Shown here piece after piece: positions 50,257 to 58,397 of a DNA stretch of 64,000 bases; within the stretch, counting starts at the first letter, position 1; the number at the start of each line of letters is the position of its first letter. The notes under the pieces are model-generated. The model worked only from the letters and a program-made list of their open reading frames with translations. It had not been told where the DNA came from and searched no databases. The position numbers and the translations under genes were made by a program. Source of the stretch: Ferrovibrio sp. (lineage in GTDB: Bacteria; Pseudomonadota; Alphaproteobacteria; Ferrovibrionales; Ferrovibrionaceae); contig JAGOQS010000003.1 of NCBI GenBank assembly GCA_017991315.1, positions 1 to 64,000 of the forward strand, given 5' to 3'.

Positions 50257-51366
50257 TCACTTCATGTAGTTGACTTGGCGCCATTCCTTCGAGGCTTCGC
50301 GGAAGGCTGAATAGCTTTCCCAGATGCGCTTGAAGTTCGGGTTGGCGGCGGACTGCTCGGCCACCACCTTGCGCCAGGATCTCTCGAAGGCTTGCAGCAC
50401 TTCCGGCGGCCAGGTGTGGATGATGGCACCCTTGGCGCGCAATTCGTTGATGGCATAAGGCTGCTGCGCCTCGCCCTCGGCGAGGCTGTCGGAGATGTTG
50501 TCGCCGCAGACGGTTTCGACCATCGCCTGCTGCGATTCCGAGAGCTTCTCCCAGGCCGCGCGGTGGAACACCATCAGGATGGCGGTGAAGGGCTGGTGCC
50601 AGCCGGGCAGATAGTAATGCGGCGCCACCTTGTAGAAGCCGAAACGGAGATCGTTGATCGGCGTGGAGAATTCGCTGCCGTCGATCTGCCCGGTGGCAAA
50701 GGCGTTATAAACTTCACCGCCGGCAATCGAATTGGTTTCGGCGCCAAGCTTGCGCAGCACTTCGCCGCCCAGGCCGGGGAAGCGAAGCTTCATGCCGCGC
50801 AGGTCGTTGGACGAGTTGATCTCCTTGCGGAACCAGCCGCCGCCTTCCGCCACCAGCACGCCGCAGACCATCGGTACCACGTCGTAGCGGCCGAACAATT
50901 CCGCCATCAATTCCTGGCCGCCGCCGTGATACAGCCAGCCGAGATATTCCGAGGCGCGTGGGCCGAAGGGCAGGCCGACGAAGAAGCCGAAGGCTGAGTC
51001 CTTCTCCAGCAGATAGGCCGCCGAAGTCCAGCCGGCATCGACTTCGCCCGAGGCCACGGCATCGAATACTTCCGCCGCTGGCACCAGGGCACCGGGCTCA
51101 TGGAATTTCAGATCGAGCAGACCGCCCGAGAGGCGCGCCAGCTTGGTGGTGGTGGCGGCGCCGATGCTGCCCAATTGCGGCGCGGCCGATGTATAGGAGG
51201 AGGCGAGGCGCAGCGAGATTGGCTGCATGTCATCGCGCAGCACCGGGTTCTGCGGCAACACCACACGTTCGGGGATCGGTGTCGCGCGCTGCACGGCGAG
51301 ATAGCCGAGGCCAATGCAAAGCCCGGCGAAGAACGCAATGATCGCGATGGCAAAACTGCGTGCCAT
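50257..51366 (-). CDS. TRAP-type C4-dicarboxylate/acid transporter binding protein (DctP family), orphan
   Basis: 369 residues. An N-terminal hydrophobic segment (AIAIIAFFAGLCIGLGYLAV) acts as signal or anchor. The DctP domain shows the central pattern SNDLRGMKLRFPGLGGEVLRKLGAETNSI with the ligand-carboxylate Arg, and GQIDGSEFSTPINDLRFGFYKVA, typical of the DctP7 (keto/aromatic-acid) branch. No membrane subunits (DctQ/DctM) lie nearby. The next gene downstream of its start is a Hyi-type isomerase 107 bases away on the same strand. Confidence 0.85.
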   Translation of the reverse strand: MARSFAIAIIAFFAGLCIGLGYLAVQRATPIPERVVLPQNPVLRDDMQPISLRLASSYTSAAPQLGSIGAATTTKLARLSGGLLDLKFHEPGALVPAAEVFDAVASGEVDAGWTSAAYLLEKDSAFGFFVGLPFGPRASEYLGWLYHGGGQELMAELFGRYDVVPMVCGVLVAEGGGWFRKEINSSNDLRGMKLRFPGLGGEVLRKLGAETNSIAGGEVYNAFATGQIDGSEFSTPINDLRFGFYKVAPHYYLPGWHQPFTAILMVFHRAAWEKLSESQQAMVETVCGDNISDSLAEGEAQQPYAINELRAKGAIIHTWPPEVLQAFERSWRKVVAEQSAANPNFKRIWESYSAFREASKEWRQVNYMK

Positions 51367-51473
51367 GCCCTGAGATTGCCTCTTTGTTAAATCTCCGAAA
51401 TTCCTGGTTGCGCACCATAAAGTGCCGATGCCGGCCCTGGCAACCGGTTCCGGTCAGGCAACCGGCTATAGGG

Positions 51474-52265
51474 TTAACGGCGGGGCGTCACGCCCCAGGG
51501 CCGGATCCAGGCCAGGCTCGCCAGCGTATCGCCTGCGGGACGGTATTCGCAGCCGACCCAGCCGGCATAGCCGAGCTGGTCGAGGCGGCCGAGCAGGAAG
51601 CCGTAATCCAGCTCGCCGTTGCCGGGCTCGCGGCGGTCGGGCGGGTTGGCGATCTGGATATGCTCGATCAGCGGCAATTGCCGCTCCAGGCGCTTGCTCA
51701 CGTCACCATGCACTACCTGAACATGGTACATGTCGAATTGCAGCCGCAACTGCGGCAGGGCCATTTCGCTTAAAATGCGTTCGGCGACATCGTAATCGTG
51801 CAGGAAGTAGCCGGGGATGTCGCGGCGGTTGATCGGCTCCAGCAGCAGGGTCAGGCCGGCCCTTGCCGCCTGTTCCGCAGCCCAGGCGAGGTTGTCGAGG
51901 AAACAGGCTTCCAGCGCGCGGCGGTCGGCGCCTGGCGGCTCCACCCCGGCCATGACATGCAGGCGTTTGCAGCCGGCAGCAGTCGCCACCTCGAAAGCGC
52001 GGTGGATCGAGGTGCGGAAGGCCTGGCGTTGCTGCGGCAGGCAGGCCAGCCCACGTTCGCCGGCCTCAAAATTGCCCGCTGGGGTATTCATCAGTGCCAG
52101 CTCCAGGCCGTTGTCGCGCAAGGCGGCGGCGATGGCCGCTGGCGACTGGTCCGGCTGGAACATGAATTCGACGGCAGCAAAACCCTGCTCGCGTGCCGCC
52201 GCGAGGCGGTCGAGGAAGGCATATTCCTGAAACAGGAATGTCAGATTGGCGCTGAAGCGCGGCAT
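51474..52265 (-). CDS. hyi: Hydroxypyruvate isomerase / 2-oxo-tetronate isomerase family protein
   Basis: 263 residues, TIM-barrel Hyi/OtnI family. Metal-binding motifs: LLLEPINRRDIPGYFLHD (Glu), LQFDMYHVQVVHGD (Asp, His) and GCEYRPAGDT (Glu). The start MPRFSANLTFLFQEYAFLDR is typical. It interconverts hydroxypyruvate and tartronate semialdehyde or, in the OtnI branch, 2-oxo-tetronate isomers. Transcribed divergently from the mla transporter genes; a DenD-like enzyme elsewhere in the window could supply its substrate. Confidence 0.85.
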   Translation of the reverse strand: MPRFSANLTFLFQEYAFLDRLAAAREQGFAAVEFMFQPDQSPAAIAAALRDNGLELALMNTPAGNFEAGERGLACLPQQRQAFRTSIHRAFEVATAAGCKRLHVMAGVEPPGADRRALEACFLDNLAWAAEQAARAGLTLLLEPINRRDIPGYFLHDYDVAERILSEMALPQLRLQFDMYHVQVVHGDVSKRLERQLPLIEHIQIANPPDRREPGNGELDYGFLLGRLDQLGYAGWVGCEYRPAGDTLASLAWIRPWGVTPRR

Positions 52266-52366
52266 GCATCGGTCCCGGCTACCCCTTACGCACAGCATGT
52301 CATGTTTGGTAACTTTCAGACAAGCGGCGTAGGCAACAGGGATTTTCGCGCGTGCAGCCCGGCGGC

Positions 52367-53476
52367 ATGAGTCTGAGGCATGAAGACGGCATGGCGAGTT
52401 TGAGCCTCTCCGGCGCCTGGACGCTGGGCGAGGCGGCACGCCTCTCGCGTAGCCTCGATAGCCTCAATCTCGGCGCCGCGCGGCGGCTGCGCATTGATGC
52501 CGGCGGGCTGGAGCGGGTGGATACCGCCGGCGCCGTGCTGCTGCAGCGCCTGAATGGCCGCTTCGGTCCCGGTGTGGCGGTGGAGTGGCGGGCGGTGAAG
52601 CCCGAGCATCAGACATTGATCGACTATGTTACCGATTGCGACCCGGCTTCGGCGGCGCCGCCCGGCCCGGGCAACGGCCTGTTGCGTTTCATAGCCCATC
52701 TCGGCTGGCTGGTGCTGTTCGCGGCGCGCGAGGGCCGCCGCTTCATCGCCTTCATCGGCCGCGTCGTCGAGGCCTTCGCCCGCATTGCCATCAGCCCGCG
52801 CCGGCTGCGCTTCACCTCGGTGGTGTTCCATATGGAGCAGACCGGACTGAATGCGCTGCCCATCGTCGGCCTGATTTCCTTCCTGATCGGCGTGGTGATG
52901 GCCTACCAAGGCGCGGATCAGTTGCGGCAATTCGGCGCCGAGGTCTTTGTCGTCAACCTGGTCGGCATCTCGGTGCTGCGCGAGCTTGGCATCCTGCTCA
53001 CCGCCATCGTGGTGGCCGGTCGCTCCGGCAGCGCCTTCACCGCGCAGATCGGCAGCATGAAGGTGAACGAGGAAGTGGATGCGATCCGCACACTCGGCCT
53101 TGATCCGGTGGAAGTGCTGGTGGTGCCGCGCGTGCTGGCGCTGATCATCACCCTGCCGCTGCTGGCTTTCTTCGCCGATATCATGGGCCTGCTGGGCGGT
53201 GCGCTGATGGCCTGGGTGACGCTGGATATCACGCCGTTCCTGTTCTTCCAGCGGCTGCATGAGGCGGTGTCGGTGAATTCCTTCCTGGTCGGCCTGGTAA
53301 AGGCGCCGGTGTTTGCCGCGCTGATCGCCATGGTCGGCTGTTACGAGGGCCTGCGGGTGAAGCGCGATGCGGAAAGCGTCGGCCGGCTCACCACGCGTTC
53401 GGTGGTGCAGTCGATCTTCCTGGTGATCGTGGCCGATGCGCTGTTCTCGATCTTCTTCTCGGCGCTGGGGATCTAG
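52367..53476 (+). CDS. mlaE: MlaE-type permease with N-terminal STAS domain
   Basis: 369 residues. A STAS-like domain in the first 90 residues (RRLRIDAGGLERVDTAGAVLLQRL) is fused to the MlaE permease (five or six helices). Signature segments: IVGLISFLIGVVMAYQGADQL, VVAGRSGSAFTAQIGSMKVNEEVDAI and CYEGLRVKRDAESVGRLTTRSVV. In E. coli the STAS part is the separate MlaB, so this is the fused form. The start is uncertain: GTG 52352, ATG 52367 and ATG 52391 are all in frame with no strong ribosome site. mlaF follows after 3 bases. Confidence 0.88.
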   Translation: MSLRHEDGMASLSLSGAWTLGEAARLSRSLDSLNLGAARRLRIDAGGLERVDTAGAVLLQRLNGRFGPGVAVEWRAVKPEHQTLIDYVTDCDPASAAPPGPGNGLLRFIAHLGWLVLFAAREGRRFIAFIGRVVEAFARIAISPRRLRFTSVVFHMEQTGLNALPIVGLISFLIGVVMAYQGADQLRQFGAEVFVVNLVGISVLRELGILLTAIVVAGRSGSAFTAQIGSMKVNEEVDAIRTLGLDPVEVLVVPRVLALIITLPLLAFFADIMGLLGGALMAWVTLDITPFLFFQRLHEAVSVNSFLVGLVKAPVFAALIAMVGCYEGLRVKRDAESVGRLTTRSVVQSIFLVIVADALFSIFFSALGI

Positions 53477-53479
53477 GCG

Positions 53480-54316
53480 ATGGCCGGTGACGCTGGAAGG
53501 GATGTGGTGATCAAGGTGCGCGGCCTGGTGAACGCCTTCGATGGCTTCAAGGTGCATGACGGGCTCGATCTCGATGTCTATCGCGGCGAGGTGCTCGGCG
53601 TGGTCGGCGGCTCCGGCACCGGCAAGTCGGTGCTGCTGCGCACCATCATCGGGCTGAACCAGCCGCAGGCCGGGCAGATCGACCTGCTGGGCTCGGACAT
53701 GATCAAAGGCGATGAGGACGCAAGGCGCCGCGCCCGTCAGCGTGTCGGCGTGCTGTTCCAGGATGGCGCGCTGTTCTCCTCGCTCACCGTGGCGCAGAAT
53801 ATCCAGGTGCCGCTGAAGGAATTCTACGATCTGCCGCCGGATCTGTTGAACGAGATCGCGGCGGCGAAGATCCGCATGGTCGGCCTGCCGGCCAATGCAG
53901 CGGGCAAGATCCCGTCCGAGCTTTCCGGCGGCATGCGCAAGCGCGCCGGCCTGGCCCGCGCCTTGGCGCTGGACCCCGAGATCGTGTTCCTGGATGAGCC
54001 GACCGCCGGCCTCGATCCCATTGGCGCCGCCGCTTTCGATACCCTGGTACGCGACCTGCAGCAGGCCCTCGGCCTCACCGTGTTCATGGTGACGCATGAT
54101 CTGGATTCACTGCATGCGATCTGCGACCGCATTGCCGTGCTGGCCGAAAAGAAGGTGCTGGTCGCCGGGCCGCTGCGTGACCTGCTGCAACACCCGCATC
54201 CCTGGATCCGGGAATATTTTCACGGGCCGCGCGCCCGCGCCGCCCAGGCGACGGCAGATCATGCCGTAGCTGGGCCAGTCATGTCTGAGCCTGTACCTGA
54301 AGGAGGCGGTTCGTAA
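53480..54316 (+). CDS. mlaF: MlaF-type ABC transporter ATPase
   Basis: 278 residues. Walker A GGSGTGKS (residues 43-50), Q-loop FQDGALFSSLTV, signature LSGGMRKRAGLARAL and Walker B IVFLDEPTAGLD are intact, followed by the H-loop VMVTHDLDSLHAICDR. The FDGFKVHDGLDLDVYRGE start is MlaF-like. It powers lipid transport by MlaE/MlaD. It overlaps mlaD by one base (TAATG-type junction). Confidence 0.95.
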   Translation: MAGDAGRDVVIKVRGLVNAFDGFKVHDGLDLDVYRGEVLGVVGGSGTGKSVLLRTIIGLNQPQAGQIDLLGSDMIKGDEDARRRARQRVGVLFQDGALFSSLTVAQNIQVPLKEFYDLPPDLLNEIAAAKIRMVGLPANAAGKIPSELSGGMRKRAGLARALALDPEIVFLDEPTAGLDPIGAAAFDTLVRDLQQALGLTVFMVTHDLDSLHAICDRIAVLAEKKVLVAGPLRDLLQHPHPWIREYFHGPRARAAQATADHAVAGPVMSEPVPEGGGS

Positions 54317-55344
54317 TGGAAACCCGCGCCCACCATCTGCTGATCGGCAGTTTCCTGCTGCTGTTCCTGCTCGGCATCCTCGGCTTCGCGCTGTGGCTGG
54401 CCAAGGCACAGCTCGATCGCGAGATCGCGCGCTACAATATCTTCTTCACCGGCTCGGTGGCCGGCCTGGGGCAGGGCGGCGATGTGCGCTTCAACGGTAT
54501 CAAGATCGGCAATGTCAGCCAGATCAGCATCGACCGCGAGGATACGGCCAAGGTGCGCGTTACCGTCAACGTCGCCGCCGACACGCCGATCCGTGGCGAC
54601 AGTGTCGCCAGCCTGGAATTGCAGGGCATCACCGGCGTTTCCTTCGTGCAGATCAGTGCTGGCACCAAGGGGGCGGAATTGCTGCCGGCGCGCTATAGCG
54701 AGGATGTGTCGGAACTGCCGGTGATCCGTTCGCGCAATTCCTCCATCGCGGAATTGTTCGAGGCGGCGCCCGATCTGGTCAACCGCGCCGCGCGTATCAT
54801 GTCGGACCAGAATATCGAGAATATCGGCGGCATCATCGGCGATATCCGCCAGCTTACCATCACGCTCGCCAGCCGCCAGGAAACCCTGACCCGCGCCATT
54901 GATGGCTTCGACCGCACCAGCGCCGACATCGCCATTGCCGCCCGCGCGGCGCGCGATGTCGCCGAACAGTTCGGCGGCATCGTGAAGGAGGCGAACAGCA
55001 CCCTGGTGGCGGCGCGCAACACGCTGGAGGCGACCACGAAGCTGATCGAGGGCGATGCCACCGCCACGGTGAAGGATGCGCAGGTTGCAGTGCAGGATAT
55101 CCGCGGCGCCATGCAGCAGCTTGATGCCGTGCTGTCCACCGTGAACGAAATGGTGGCGGAGAACCGCGCCCCGATCAACGCCATCACCACCGATGGCTTC
55201 GGCGAATTCCGCCGCTTCATTGCCGAGGCGCGCATCCTGGTGGGCAGCCTGGCGCGGGTGGCGCAACGGCTGGAAGACGATCCGAGCGCGGTGCTGTTTG
55301 GCAACCGCGATGCTGAATACCGTAGCGAGGGAGGCCGGCGATGA
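54316..55344 (+). CDS. mlaD: MlaD-type MCE domain lipid-transport protein
   Basis: 342 residues. A single N-terminal membrane helix (LLIGSFLLLFLLGILGFALWLAK, residues 8-30) is followed by one MCE domain (GSVAGLGQGGDVRFNGIKIG and LELQGITGVSFVQI) and a long helical region (residues 130-300, with many Ala, Thr, Glu) that could form a tube. It is longer than E. coli MlaD (about 180), in line with the MlaD-like proteins of alphaproteobacteria. It overlaps the next gene by 4 bases. Confidence 0.92.
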   Translation: METRAHHLLIGSFLLLFLLGILGFALWLAKAQLDREIARYNIFFTGSVAGLGQGGDVRFNGIKIGNVSQISIDREDTAKVRVTVNVAADTPIRGDSVASLELQGITGVSFVQISAGTKGAELLPARYSEDVSELPVIRSRNSSIAELFEAAPDLVNRAARIMSDQNIENIGGIIGDIRQLTITLASRQETLTRAIDGFDRTSADIAIAARAARDVAEQFGGIVKEANSTLVAARNTLEATTKLIEGDATATVKDAQVAVQDIRGAMQQLDAVLSTVNEMVAENRAPINAITTDGFGEFRRFIAEARILVGSLARVAQRLEDDPSAVLFGNRDAEYRSEGGRR

Positions 55345-55979
55345 CGGCGAGTTTCAACCGGCGTGGCCTGCTGCGCGGCCTTGGCGCCAGCGGCCTGATG
55401 GGTATTGGCCTCACTGCCTGCGGCGGCATCATCCCGCAGGCGCCGCCTTCGAACCTCTACACACTGTCGCCGAAAAACACTTTCGCCGCTGATCTGCCGC
55501 GCGCGACCTGGCAGCTTGTGGTGGAGGAGCCTTATGCGGCGGGCGGCCTGGATACCCACCGCATCGCGATCATGACCAATCCCTATGAGGTGAAGTATTA
55601 CGCCGAGGCGCGCTGGGCCGAGCGGGTGCCGCGCATGATACAGACCCTGCTGGTGGAGAGCTTCGAGAATACCGGCAAGATCCTCTCGGTCGGGCGCCAG
55701 TCGGTGGGGCTGCGCTCGGACTTCAATCTCAAAAGCGAATTGCGCGAATTCCAGGCCGAGTTGAGCGGCGGCGATCCGGTGCCGACCGTCCGCGTCGCGC
55801 TGGCCTCGAAGCTGATCCAGCAGCCGCGCCAGGAAATCGTTGCCGCCACCAGTTTCGAGCGCCGCGTGAAGGCTGCGGGCACCGATGTGCTGTCGGTGGT
55901 GCAGGCTTTCGATGAGGCGCTGGGCCGCGTGTTGCGCGATACGGTGCAATGGACCCTGCGCAGTGGCAATCCGGCGTAA
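55341..55979 (+). CDS. ABC-type lipid transport auxiliary lipoprotein (PqiC/ABC_trans_aux-like)
   Basis: 212 residues. Twin-arginine-like start (FNRRGLLRGLGASG) leading to lipobox LTAC, so Cys27 is the lipid attachment site. The mature part has SNLYTLSPKNTF and the IMTNPYEVKYYAEARWAERVPRM region of the ABC_trans_aux family, which includes PqiC and the outer-membrane partner of MCE systems. Its ATGA overlap with mlaD ties it to the Mla complex. Confidence 0.87.
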   Translation: MTASFNRRGLLRGLGASGLMGIGLTACGGIIPQAPPSNLYTLSPKNTFAADLPRATWQLVVEEPYAAGGLDTHRIAIMTNPYEVKYYAEARWAERVPRMIQTLLVESFENTGKILSVGRQSVGLRSDFNLKSELREFQAELSGGDPVPTVRVALASKLIQQPRQEIVAATSFERRVKAAGTDVLSVVQAFDEALGRVLRDTVQWTLRSGNPA

Positions 55980-56038
55980 GAGGTCTGGACGAAGCGAAAA
56001 GAAGCATAACCCTGTATGGATGTGTTTGTTGTTTAAAT

Positions 56039-56060
56039 AATATACATATTGGTGTATATT
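56039..56060. promoter_or_regulatory. AT-rich inverted repeat upstream of the unknown membrane protein gene
   Basis: AATATACA (56039-56046) and TGTATATT (56053-56060) form a perfect 8-bp inverted repeat with a 6-base spacer, in an unusually AT-rich 50-base stretch. It is 42 bases upstream of the ATG at 56102 and could hold a promoter and an operator. Confidence 0.5.
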
Positions 56061-56101
56061 CTCCTCAATTTCAGGCCATGCTTGGCCTGGATTGGGGGAA
56101 A

Positions 56102-57310
56102 ATGAGTCAATCTCGCCGCTTGGGTGTCTGTGCCGCGATTCTGCTCGGCCTGATGCTGGTTGTGCCTCCGCTGCCTGCCCAGAGCCAGTCCCCGCCCGCA
56201 GCCCCAGCCGTCACCACGCCGGCAACCACGACAGTGCCGGCGGCTACGACAACGCCGGCATCAACGACGACACCGGCCAAGCCGCTGCGCGCGTTCTGCA
56301 ACGAAAGCCAGACCGGCACCCGGTTGACCGATGGTTCCGTCACCATGGCGGTGAAGAAAAACTGGCAGCCAGTGGATGGCAGCTTCACCTTCACCATCGC
56401 GCCGGCCGCGCCGTTGCCCGCCGATACCCGCCTGATCGCCTGCCTGACCTGGAAGCGCGATGGCGCCCAGGCAGTGGAGGCGCCGGTGGATATCAGCAAG
56501 GCGGCAGCCAATGGGGCGATCACCGTAGCGGTGACAGTGCCGCGCGACTTCAGTATTCCGTCGGGCTGGCTGCAGGGCGATACCGATTTGTTCGTGGTGC
56601 CGCTGGCCGATCTGCGCATCATCGGTGTGTCCCAGGGCAATATCGTGGTCGATGTCTCGCATGTTGTCGGCATCACGCATCAGCTCATCACCTTCCTCCT
56701 GTCTCTCGCGATCATTCTGCTGCTTGTCGGCTGGATGACCAAGAAGCGTCCAACCACGGACGGCGCCAAAGACGAAAAGGGGCCGAACTGGATCTACCGC
56801 TTGATCGGTACCAGATCGGGCAAGGCCAGCCTGTCGCAGTTCCAGGTCATGCTCTGGACCATCGTGGTGGCCTTCTCTTCGGTCTATGTCATGCTGATTT
56901 CCGGTGCGCTGGTTGATATTTCCAGCAGCACGCTGGTCTTGCTCGGCATTGCTGGTGGCGCCACGCTGTTGGCGAAGGTCAGCCCGACGCCAAGCGATGC
57001 TGCTGCACCCGATCCGAATGCGCCGCGCTCGCTGTTCATTGATCTGGTCGGCGGCGGGGCGGAAGGCGAGGTAATCGACGTCACGCGGTTGCAGATGCTG
57101 ATCTTCACCGTCATCTCGGCCGGCTTCGTGCTCGCCAATGTGTTGACGACCTATGAGATTCCGTCGATTCCGGAGGGCTACCTGATCCTGATGGGCTTGA
57201 GCAACACGGTCTATATCGGCTCGAAGAACCTGCCGGCTAAACCGGCGGCGGCGAATCCGGCACCGAATCCTCAGCCCAATCCAGCAGCCAATCCGGCGCC
57301 GAACCAGTGA
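56102..57310 (+). CDS. Unrecognised membrane protein with Thr/Pro linker and Asn-Pro tail
   Basis: 402 residues, no family recognised. Signal peptide of about 26 residues, then a low-complexity Thr/Pro/Ala linker (residues 31-60), then a secreted domain with AFCNESQTGTRLTDGSV and LIACLTWKRDG (Cys66 and a second Cys could pair). One membrane helix at about 190-212, a cytoplasmic basic loop, and about three or four further helices. The C-terminal tail repeats NPxPNPxPN (about 18 residues). GGGGGAAA 2 bases before the ATG at 56102 supports that start; an ATG at 56078 is an alternative. It is the next gene after the mla operon, 123 bases downstream. Confidence 0.72.
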   Translation: MSQSRRLGVCAAILLGLMLVVPPLPAQSQSPPAAPAVTTPATTTVPAATTTPASTTTPAKPLRAFCNESQTGTRLTDGSVTMAVKKNWQPVDGSFTFTIAPAAPLPADTRLIACLTWKRDGAQAVEAPVDISKAAANGAITVAVTVPRDFSIPSGWLQGDTDLFVVPLADLRIIGVSQGNIVVDVSHVVGITHQLITFLLSLAIILLLVGWMTKKRPTTDGAKDEKGPNWIYRLIGTRSGKASLSQFQVMLWTIVVAFSSVYVMLISGALVDISSSTLVLLGIAGGATLLAKVSPTPSDAAAPDPNAPRSLFIDLVGGGAEGEVIDVTRLQMLIFTVISAGFVLANVLTTYEIPSIPEGYLILMGLSNTVYIGSKNLPAKPAAANPAPNPQPNPAANPAPNQ

Positions 57311-57328
57311 CCAAACCGGTGACCGGAC

Positions 57329-57832
57329 CTAGCCGCCCTTTTTCAGTTCGACGATCGGCTTGCTCATCACCGCTTCCTGGTCCCAGGGGAACAGGATCCA
57401 GGTGTCCTGGCTCACTTCGGTGATGTAGGTATCCACCATCGGGCGGCCATTCGGCTTGGCGTAAATGGTGGCGAAATGCGCCTTCGGCAGCAATTGCCGC
57501 ACCGCCTTGGCGGTGATGCCGGTATCCACCAGGTCGTCGACGATCAGCCAGCCTTCGCCCTGGGAAGGCAGCGCCGCATCGGCCTGCTTCAGGATATTCA
57601 CCTTGGTGCCGCGCTCGAGTTCGTTATAGGTCGAGCAGGAAATCGTCTCGATCACGCGCACATTCAGTTCGCGCGCCACGATGGCTGCCGGCACCAGGCC
57701 GCCACGGGTGATCGCCACCACGCCCTGATAGGGGCTGCGCTCCAGCAGGCGCCAGGCCAGTGCCTTGCAATGGCGGTGCAGTTCCTCCCAAGAGACGGGG
57801 AAGAACTTGTTATAGCCGTGGCCCTCGGTCAT
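57329..57832 (-). CDS. gpt: Xanthine-guanine phosphoribosyltransferase
   Basis: 167 residues. PRTase fold with VVAITRGGLVPAAIVARELNVR and the PRPP-binding loop IVDDLVDTGITAKAV (DDLVDTG). It salvages guanine and xanthine with PRPP. The ATG at 57832 overlaps the thioesterase stop (ATGA). The C-terminal FPWDQEAVMSKP is typical of Gpt. Confidence 0.93.
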   Translation of the reverse strand: MTEGHGYNKFFPVSWEELHRHCKALAWRLLERSPYQGVVAITRGGLVPAAIVARELNVRVIETISCSTYNELERGTKVNILKQADAALPSQGEGWLIVDDLVDTGITAKAVRQLLPKAHFATIYAKPNGRPMVDTYITEVSQDTWILFPWDQEAVMSKPIVELKKGG

Positions 57833-58296
57833 GGCATGTCCTCTTGTGCAGTCGCTGTCCGGTAGGCCTCGATGGGCTGCCGGATCCAGTCCGGAATCGT
57901 TACCGAGCGCACCGCCTGATCGTCGATGATGCAGGAGACCAGTTCGCCGGTGAAGCAGCTTTCGCCAGCGGCATTGCGGCCGACGATATGGAAAGTGATG
58001 GTGGAGCGGGTGAGGCGCGGGATGCGCAGCTCGACCGTGAAGGGATCGGCGGCGCGCAGCGGCTTCTGGAAATCCAGCTTCGAACTGACCGTGGGCGAGC
58101 CGAGATTGTGCCGCTTGTGCAGGTGGTACCAGCTGCAGCCGATCTGCTCGCGCCAGAAGCTTTCCACCGTCTCGATCACATAGTCGAGGAATTGCGTGGT
58201 GTAGACGATGCCGGCCGGGTCGGCCTCGCCCCATTGCACCACGCGTTCGATGGCAAACAGGCGGTCTGGCGAATAGGGTGGCGGCACGGGTTTCAT
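57829..58296 (-). CDS. Acyl-CoA thioesterase, 4-hydroxybenzoyl-CoA thioesterase family
   Basis: 155 residues, hotdog fold. The catalytic pattern VVQWGEADPAGIVYTTQFLDYVIETVESFW carries the conserved Asp of the Asp-x-x-Gly-x-V-Tyr motif. Being near the benzoyl-CoA genes it might hydrolyse benzoyl-CoA or related esters, but a terminator between it and boxB indicates it is not in that operon; it is instead coupled to gpt. The substrate is undetermined. Confidence 0.82.
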   Translation of the reverse strand: MKPVPPPYSPDRLFAIERVVQWGEADPAGIVYTTQFLDYVIETVESFWREQIGCSWYHLHKRHNLGSPTVSSKLDFQKPLRAADPFTVELRIPRLTRSTITFHIVGRNAAGESCFTGELVSCIIDDQAVRSVTIPDWIRQPIEAYRTATAQEDMP

Positions 58297-58322
58297 GGCG
58301 GCGGACTATACACAGGGCCGGG

Positions 58323-58364
58323 GCGTAAAAAAAGATGGGGCTCCAACCATTTCGGCGGAGCCCC
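58323..58364 (-). terminator. Rho-independent terminator of the boxCB operon
   Basis: GGGGCTCC (58337-58344) and GGAGCCCC (58357-58364) form an 8-bp stem around 12 bases; the plus-strand A-run at 58327-58333 gives seven T on the minus strand. It lies 34 bases downstream of the boxB stop and separates boxCB from the thioesterase-gpt pair. Confidence 0.85.
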
Positions 58365-58397
58365 GGTGCCAGGTTGGGGAGGAAAGGGGGCCGGGCC

